A stretch of DNA of 27,415 bases. Source: Fidelibacterota bacterium UBA6531. Its GTDB lineage: Bacteria > Fidelibacterota > Marinisomatia > Marinisomatales > TCS55. Below, in pieces: positions 23,177 through 27,415 of this stretch (position 1 is its first letter; every line of letters begins with the position of its first letter). A program made the translations under genes and the position numbers. Where the stretch lies: positions 1 to 27,415 of the forward strand of contig DJKX01000025.1 in the NCBI GenBank assembly GCA_002436185.1. Direction: 5' to 3'. The notes below the pieces were generated by a model, which was not told the DNA's origin, did not search any database, and saw nothing but the letters and a program-made list of their open reading frames with translations.

Positions 23177-24359
23177 ACGTAAGCATAAGCCAGCTGTAAT
23201 CCAGTTGACTGCCGCCATCTTCCCAATAACGGGCAAAGCCCTGCTGTAGGACACCGCCAAACCCTAGTTTCTTGGAAAAAATCAGATCCAATTCTGTCCC
23301 AAGTGGATCAGAATCCACACCATCTTTAAAATCATGATAATGGACATTAAGCTTAAAATCTCCCGGAAGTGAAAAGACTGTTTTCACATTCCACTCATCA
23401 AGCCCTTTTTGAAAATTGTCATTAAACCTCGTGTGGTTATCATAATAGCCGTGGTATTTATGGCCGGCACCATATGGGTTAGCAAATCCTGAAATATTGG
23501 AAAGGGTTGAATCAAACCCTGTAAAATTCTCTTTTCCAAAACTGATCATTTCTACAATTGGTATCATTGACAGATCAATTCTTGCATTAAATACAAACAT
23601 TTCACTTTTAATATCCATAAACAAAGAACCATTTTCCCATTTTCCAAATTGATATGCAAATTCTGATACAATATCTAAAAATAGAAATTTGATGAACATT
23701 CTTGATCCAGCAGTATTCCGATATGGATCTCTATTAAGGTCAATGGATTGTGTTTGTTCATTGATCATATAAAGATCTAAAAGTTTAAACAAACCAAAAT
23801 CTCTTTTCTTGGTAAAATACAAACCATTGATAACTTCATCATATTCATCAGAAGGGTATTCGTTGGATCTTTCTACAATAAACAGGCTAAAAAGATCTAA
23901 CCTTCCAATACGGTTACTACCGAACGAATGCATTCCTTCGAATGATCTCCCAAAATTATTCCAGTTTGTTTTACTGAATAATCTTTCACCCCCTAAAGGT
24001 AATTCAAAACGACCGAAACGCATGGACCAATTTCTTTTCAGCAGATTGTGGATCTCAAAATACACCTGATGAAATTCTATTTTTGTTCCAGAAGGTTTTG
24101 AAGAACCAGATAAATTTTCTTCACCACCTAACAATCGTGAGTCCTGAATTTGAGCAAACCCTGAAATGGGTCCCCGAACCATTCTTAAGCTGATTCTGGA
24201 TCGCGTATAATGAAAGGTGTTTCTACCGCTATTAAATAGTGAATCTGAATTAGACATTCCTTTATCTGATTCTACCCGGTATCGAAATTCCCCTTTCCAT
24301 TCCAAATCTGCCGCAGTGACTATACCCAGCAAACAGATCCATAATATTTTATTCTTCAT
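23166..24359 (-). CDS. Outer-membrane beta-barrel, alginate-export/porin-like
   Basis: 397 residues from the ATG at 24359 (MKNKILWICLLGIVTAADLEW), which gives a proper signal peptide. An in-frame start 16 codons upstream would put non-signal residues in front and overlap the phosphatase gene further. The mature protein is a run of amphipathic beta strands rich in Arg, Phe and Tyr: LEWKGEFRYRVES, FHYTRSRISLRM, GPISGFAQIQDSR, WSMRFGRFELPLGG. This opening resembles the alginate-export/porin family barrels of Gram-negative bacteria. The last strand ends in LMLTFTL, a typical C-terminal Phe-containing barrel end. The solute is unknown. It overlaps the phosphatase gene by 11 bases and converges on the GroES-like gene. 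Confidence 0.75.
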   Translation of the reverse strand: MKNKILWICLLGIVTAADLEWKGEFRYRVESDKGMSNSDSLFNSGRNTFHYTRSRISLRMVRGPISGFAQIQDSRLLGGEENLSGSSKPSGTKIEFHQVYFEIHNLLKRNWSMRFGRFELPLGGERLFSKTNWNNFGRSFEGMHSFGSNRIGRLDLFSLFIVERSNEYPSDEYDEVINGLYFTKKRDFGLFKLLDLYMINEQTQSIDLNRDPYRNTAGSRMFIKFLFLDIVSEFAYQFGKWENGSLFMDIKSEMFVFNARIDLSMIPIVEMISFGKENFTGFDSTLSNISGFANPYGAGHKYHGYYDNHTRFNDNFQKGLDEWNVKTVFSLPGDFKLNVHYHDFKDGVDSDPLGTELDLIFSKKLGFGGVLQQGFARYWEDGGSQLDYSWLMLTFTL

Positions 24360-25020
24360 TGGGTCCTTTCCAAATAATGGGATAAATAGATTCGCCGAAA
24401 ATGCCAACTGATTTACTATAAAATGTATTTAGATCATTTGAATCAAATGGTGCTTTTTTTACATCACCTTTTTGAGTATTTCCAAAATAATTAGAACTAT
24501 ACTTTTCTAGGGACAAATTACTTCTCACCACTCTAACAGGATGGACGCCCGCTTTTAACGCAGCAATGATATCCGTATCTGAATCACCATAAAAAAGATC
24601 TAAACCAATTTCATTCATTTTTCGGTGTTTTGTAGTGAATTTATGTCCGTCTATCTTTTCTTTAGGCATAAAGAATAAATCAACATTTTTTTCTACTTTA
24701 TAGCTCAAAACATCCGATAAAAATTCAGCTACATGCTGGCCATTGGCTCCGGGTCTTGCTGTAATAAAATACACATCATGACCATTACTTTTAAAATATT
24801 GAATCAGATCAATTGTCGGTGAAATAGGAATCGAGTAATTCTTATCATTGACATTGATCCATTCGTAATCAATTGGTCTACCATGATTTTCAACATAATA
24901 AATGAACATAGGCTCACTATACAAAACAGTATCATCTATATCAAATCCCACTTTCAATTTTCCCGTTTGAGGGAAAACCAGAACGATGGTTAAAAAAATA
25001 GCAAAAAGTCTTTTTATCAT
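24349..25020 (-). CDS. Class B acid phosphatase (AphA-like), exported
   Basis: 223 residues. The signal peptide is about 1-18 (LFAIFLTIVLVFPQT). HAD/DDDD-family motifs are the nucleophile loop GFDIDDT (D27, D29), FITAR at about 85-89, K131 region, and the metal loop YGDSDTD (144-150). The closing GIFGESI matches the conserved FGE near the end of AphA. Class B enzymes are periplasmic, dephosphorylate nucleotides and other phosphomonoesters, and form tetramers. One base separates it from the AMP nucleosidase gene, and it overlaps the barrel gene. The three genes together suggest nucleotide or phosphate scavenging, with uptake through the barrel; that link is inference. Confidence 0.88.
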   Translation of the reverse strand: MIKRLFAIFLTIVLVFPQTGKLKVGFDIDDTVLYSEPMFIYYVENHGRPIDYEWINVNDKNYSIPISPTIDLIQYFKSNGHDVYFITARPGANGQHVAEFLSDVLSYKVEKNVDLFFMPKEKIDGHKFTTKHRKMNEIGLDLFYGDSDTDIIAALKAGVHPVRVVRSNLSLEKYSSNYFGNTQKGDVKKAPFDSNDLNTFYSKSVGIFGESIYPIIWKGPNEE

Positions 25021-25021
25021 T

Positions 25022-25795
25022 TTAATATTTAAAATGCTTTATCTGTTCACCTTCATTGCCGATATGGCTCATGGCATCTATACCAATATCTAAATGTAGA
25101 TCAACAAATTTTTGTGTGACTTTTGAATCTGATTCAGAAGTTTTTATTCCTTCAGGTGTCATGGGTGTATCTGAAACAAAAAGCAGTGCTCCCCGCTCAA
25201 TTCCATTCGCAAAACTAACTACAAATATAGTAGCTGTTTCCATATCAATTCCGATGACACGTACTTTTTTCAAATATTCCTTAAATTCTTCATCATATTC
25301 CCACACGCGACGATTAGTTGTATAAATAACACCTGTACGATATTCTAAATCCTTATCACATAATTTATCTGAAACATATTTATGAATTTTAAATGAAGGT
25401 AATGCCGGCACTTCTTTAGGAAAATAATCATTACTTGTACCTTCTCCGCGAATGGCAGCACTGGGGAGGATAAAATGGCCAATTTCCGTAGAATGCTTTA
25501 ATCCTCCACACTTCCCAAGAAACAAAACACCTTTTGGATTAACGGCTGAAAGTAAGTCCATGATTGTAGCCGCATTGGCACTGCCGATACCAAAGTTAAT
25601 AATACTCAATCCATCCTTGTTTGTCGCTGACGTCATGGGGCCGCCATGGCCCATCACATCCACATCAAATCTCTCGGCGAATTTATCTACGTAATTCTGA
25701 AAATTTGTCAGCAATATCCAGTCGCCGAATCCATCGGATGATGTACCGGTATAACGCTTGATCCAATTTTTAACTATATCTGCTTTTGTTTTCAA
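25022..25795 (-). CDS. amn: AMP nucleosidase, short form
   Basis: 257 residues from a TTG at 25795. Splits AMP into adenine and ribose 5-phosphate. The phosphorylase-superfamily fold shows FLGKCGGL (about 93-99), the ribose-binding Glu E186 in GIDMETATIF, and the catalytic Asp D209 in FVSDTPMTPEG. The long N-terminal domain of E. coli Amn is missing, as in Bacteroidetes-type enzymes. Start choice: no ATG is available. The TTG at 25795 forms a TTGA overlap with the exonuclease stop, has GAGG at 25803-25806 seven bases upstream, and gives (M)KTKADIV, the usual beginning of relatives. An alternative TTG at 25822 lacks this support. Confidence 0.87.
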   Translation of the reverse strand: MKTKADIVKNWIKRYTGTSSDGFGDWILLTNFQNYVDKFAERFDVDVMGHGGPMTSATNKDGLSIINFGIGSANAATIMDLLSAVNPKGVLFLGKCGGLKHSTEIGHFILPSAAIRGEGTSNDYFPKEVPALPSFKIHKYVSDKLCDKDLEYRTGVIYTTNRRVWEYDEEFKEYLKKVRVIGIDMETATIFVVSFANGIERGALLFVSDTPMTPEGIKTSESDSKVTQKFVDLHLDIGIDAMSHIGNEGEQIKHFKY

Positions 25796-26556
25796 TCTTC
25801 TACCTCTAATGATATGGGGCAATGGTCAGAGCCCATTATTTCTTGATGGATATCTCCATCAAGAACTTGATCTGAAAATCCTTCATTTACAAAGAAATAA
25901 TCGATACGCCATCCTACATTCCTTTCCCTAGCTCCAAAGCGGTACGTCCACCATGAATACCGATCTCCTTCGGGATGAAAAATGCGAAATGTATCCACCC
26001 AGCCATTTTCCACATACGTATCCAAGCGATCCCTTTCTATGGGCATGAATCCGCTATTTTTTACATTGTCTTTTGGTCGTGCCAGATCAATTGGGTGATG
26101 AGCGGTATTCCAATCACCGGTAACGATGACGTTATTTCCCGATTCAACTTGTTCATTGATGATAGGTAAAAGTTCGTCATAAAAATCTAATTTATATTGC
26201 AGGCGTTCCTGATCGCGCTGGCCGTTTGGGAAATATATATTATAAAGTAAAAAGTTTGGATGTTCAGTTATAAGTACACGTCCCTCTCGATCAAAAATAT
26301 CAATACCCAACCCCTCTTGCACAAACAGTGCTTCTTCCTTACAATATGTTGCCACACCGCTATATCCTCTTTTCTCACCGGAATGCCAATACGTATGGTA
26401 GCCATGACCTTCCAATAATTCACCGGGCAGCTGTTCCACATGAGCTTTTGTCTCCTGCAGACAGAGGATATGAGGATCGGCGTCTTCCAACCATTTTAGG
26501 AATCCTTTTTTATTTACAGCCCTGACGCCGTTAACATTCCATGAAATCAATTTCAT
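25792..26556 (-). CDS. xth: Exodeoxyribonuclease III (AP endonuclease, ExoA/XthA type)
   Basis: 254 residues, normal length. Cuts DNA 5' to abasic sites and has 3' exonuclease and phosphatase activity. Motifs in order: WNVNGVRA (6-13), LQETK with metal-binding E35, SGVATY (66-71), YFPNGQ (108-113), TGDWNTAH with D148 and N150, WRIDYF (216-221), and GSDHCP with D244 and H245. It completes a base-excision set with the endonuclease III in this window, though the two are far apart. It is the first gene of the run exonuclease III, AMP nucleosidase, phosphatase, barrel, and is divergent from bolA. Confidence 0.95.
   Translation of the reverse strand: MKLISWNVNGVRAVNKKGFLKWLEDADPHILCLQETKAHVEQLPGELLEGHGYHTYWHSGEKRGYSGVATYCKEEALFVQEGLGIDIFDREGRVLITEHPNFLLYNIYFPNGQRDQERLQYKLDFYDELLPIINEQVESGNNVIVTGDWNTAHHPIDLARPKDNVKNSGFMPIERDRLDTYVENGWVDTFRIFHPEGDRYSWWTYRFGARERNVGWRIDYFFVNEGFSDQVLDGDIHQEIMGSDHCPISLEVED
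25803..25806 (-). promoter_or_regulatory. Shine-Dalgarno that fixes the AMP nucleosidase TTG start
   Basis: GAGG on the minus strand, inside the last codons of the exonuclease III gene, exactly 7 bases before the TTG at 25795. Spacing is ideal for ribosome loading, which favours this non-ATG start over the TTG 27 bases upstream. Confidence 0.55.
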
Positions 26557-26567
26557 AAGGGCATGAG

Positions 26568-26595
26568 GTTATAACAATGCTCGGACAATATGCAA
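26568..26595 (-). promoter_or_regulatory. Possible sigma-70-like promoter for the exonuclease III operon
   Basis: On the minus strand TTGCAT (26590-26595) and TATAAC (26568-26573) are separated by 16 bases. The -10 matches consensus at five of six positions and the -35 only at TTG. It would place the transcript start a few bases before the ATG at 26556, giving an almost leaderless mRNA, so the call is weak. Confidence 0.3.
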
Positions 26596-26647
26596 AATGA
26601 TTCCTAATTTCATTTGGTACTTGGTTTTGCAATAATCCCATTTGATT

Positions 26648-26896
26648 ATGGATTCTGAAAAAGTAAAAGATTTAATATTAAATGAAATTCCTGATGCCCA
26701 TGTGGAAGTCATTGACACCACCGGGACGAATGATCATTTTAGCGCTATTGTGATCAGTGATTCATTTAAAGGCAAATCTATGGTGCAGCAGCATCAAATT
26801 GTTTATAAGGCATTGGGCAATTTTATGACCAATGAAATTCATGCGATGCAGTTAAAAACTTTAACCAAGGAGCAATGGATAAATACTAAATCATAA
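26648..26896 (+). CDS. BolA/IbaG family protein
   Basis: 82 residues from the ATG at 26648; a TTG two codons earlier is ignored. The BolA fold is seen in IPDAHVEVIDTTGTNDHFSAIVISDSFKGKSMVQQHQIVYKAL (about 12-54, given in parts: DAHVEVID, NDHFSAIVI, SMVQQHQIVYKAL). It contains the conserved His of the VQQHQIVY helix, followed by IHAMQLKTLT. BolA proteins bind a 2Fe-2S cluster jointly with monothiol CGFS glutaredoxins. The next gene on the same strand, 49 bases on, is exactly such a glutaredoxin, which strongly supports an iron-sulfur trafficking role. Confidence 0.92.
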   Translation: MDSEKVKDLILNEIPDAHVEVIDTTGTNDHFSAIVISDSFKGKSMVQQHQIVYKALGNFMTNEIHAMQLKTLTKEQWINTKS

Positions 26897-26945
26897 CTTT
26901 CGGCTATCGTTTTTCGACTGTCGTCTATCTTGAAGAGGAATAACA

Positions 26946-27269
26946 ATGGAATTAAAAGAACAAATCATTAACGATATTAAAACAAATTCAATCATGCTCT
27001 ATATGAAGGGTACACCTGAAATGCCACAGTGCGGTTTTTCGAATGCCGTTGTGCAGGTACTAAATCATTACGGAGTGGAATACAATTCAACGAATGTGTT
27101 AGCCGATCCGGAGATAAGAGTAAAACTATCTGAATATTCCAACTGGCCAACAATCCCACAATTATTCGTAAAAGGGGAACTTATCGGCGGTGCTGACATA
27201 ACCATGGAACTTCATAACAATGGCCAGTTACTTGATATACTCGATTCGCCCGGTGAAAAAACAGAATAA
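26946..27269 (+). CDS. grxD: Monothiol CGFS glutaredoxin (Grx4/GrxD type)
   Basis: 107 residues. The active site C29-G30-F31-S32 lies in MPQCGFSN. MLYMKGTPEMPQ precedes it. WPTIPQLFVKGELIGGADI (67-85) carries the cis-Pro and glutathione-binding Gly-Gly-Asp. This class does not act mainly as a thiol reductase. It holds a glutathione-ligated 2Fe-2S cluster and passes it on with BolA. A strong Shine-Dalgarno GAGGAA lies 6 bases before the ATG. It is cotranscribed with bolA; the tRNA follows 60 bases on. Confidence 0.95.
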   Translation: MELKEQIINDIKTNSIMLYMKGTPEMPQCGFSNAVVQVLNHYGVEYNSTNVLADPEIRVKLSEYSNWPTIPQLFVKGELIGGADITMELHNNGQLLDILDSPGEKTE

Positions 27270-27273
27270 TATT

Positions 27274-27305
27274 TTTGTTCTGACATATAATAAAATATAA
27301 ATTTG
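27274..27305 (+). promoter_or_regulatory. Bacteroidetes-type promoter for tRNA-Glu
   Basis: TTTG at 27274-27277 and TAAATTTG at 27298-27305 are separated by 20 bases. This matches the -33 TTTG and -7 TAnnTTTG consensus of Bacteroidetes. It would start transcription about 18 bases before the tRNA. The surrounding DNA is AT-rich, so chance agreement is possible. Confidence 0.4.
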
Positions 27306-27329
27306 CGCCCCTAATTATATATATAAAAT

Positions 27330-27401
27330 GGCCCGTTCGTCTAGTGGTTAGGACTCCAGGTTTTCATCCTGGCAACAGGAGTTCGATTCTCCTACGGGCT
27401 A
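27330..27401 (+). tRNA. tRNA-Glu (anticodon UUC)
   Basis: 72 bases folding as a full cloverleaf. The acceptor stem is GGCCCGT/ACGGGCT (one G-U at the base), the D arm GTC...GAC has TAGTGGTTAG in the loop, the anticodon arm CCAGG/CCTGG has loop TTTTCAT giving TTC at 27363-27365, and the T arm AGGAG/CTCCT has loop TTCGATT. The discriminator is A. The 3' CCA is not encoded (CAA follows), so it must be added by enzyme. Confidence 0.96.
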
Positions 27402-27415
27402 CAACAAAAAACCCC

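Noticed and set aside
24360..24407. Upstream start for the barrel protein
   Set aside because: Adds 16 residues before a well-formed signal peptide and deepens the overlap with the phosphatase gene.
1..27415. CRISPR array, prophage or defence island
   Set aside because: No regularly spaced direct repeats, integrase, phage structural or nuclease-helicase genes are visible. The only mobile-type signal is the small TA-flanked element.
27402..27415. Encoded CCA tail or terminator after tRNA-Glu
   Set aside because: The bases after the discriminator are CAA, not CCA, and the window ends too soon to judge a terminator.

Overview
The window reads as a stretch of chromosome from an AT-rich, free-living Gram-negative bacterium of the FCB type, most like Marinimicrobia (SAR406). 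This lineage call is inference. It rests on two exported proteins ending in an NPFN(P/S)ST-type Ig-like sorting tail, a secreted metallocarboxypeptidase ending in a dockerin-like pair, a divergent GroES of the type seen in Bacteroidetes relatives, a eukaryotic-type citrate synthase, and a TTTG-N20-TAnnTTTG promoter in front of the tRNA. Gene density is very high. No gap exceeds about 150 bases, and the largest gap is itself a mobile-element remnant.

Layout. Nearly everything up to 22757 lies on the minus strand and is read from right to left. Region A (1-4969) holds short, tightly coupled genes: a cut-off queuosine-precursor transporter, a QueD-like enzyme, endonuclease III, a degenerate receiver protein, a DUF309 protein, a metallo-beta-lactamase-fold hydrolase, an unrecognised helical protein, a lipoprotein and a CBS-pair protein. 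Region B (4988-10736) encodes three exported proteins: an FN3-like surface protein, a subtilisin and an M14 carboxypeptidase. Citrate synthase (10744-12015) and a DUF1015 protein (12028-13290) follow.

Region C (13299-22263) is the most interesting part. It is a phosphonate-to-surface-glycan cluster. It encodes an MsbA-like exporter, a tandemly duplicated LicD protein with one dead copy, a nucleotidyltransferase-PEP mutase fusion, phosphonopyruvate decarboxylase, a phosphonoacetaldehyde reductase-type Fe-alcohol dehydrogenase, and two TagB/TagF-like CDP-alcohol phosphotransferases. The predicted flow is PEP to phosphonopyruvate, phosphonoacetaldehyde and 2-hydroxyethylphosphonate. The last would be activated with CTP by the fused domain and transferred to a glycan or polymer. 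A 145-bp element with terminal inverted repeats and TA flanks sits between the dehydrogenase and the TagB/F-like genes and supplies the dehydrogenase stop codon.

Region D (22329-27415) is housekeeping: a GNAT acetyltransferase divergent from a GroES-like gene; a converging outer-membrane barrel; a class B acid phosphatase; AMP nucleosidase; exonuclease III; a divergent BolA and CGFS glutaredoxin pair; and tRNA-Glu(UUC).

Several gene pairs are joined by one-base stop/start overlaps (TGATG or TAATG), which implies translational coupling. Product names come from motif reading only; no database search was run.
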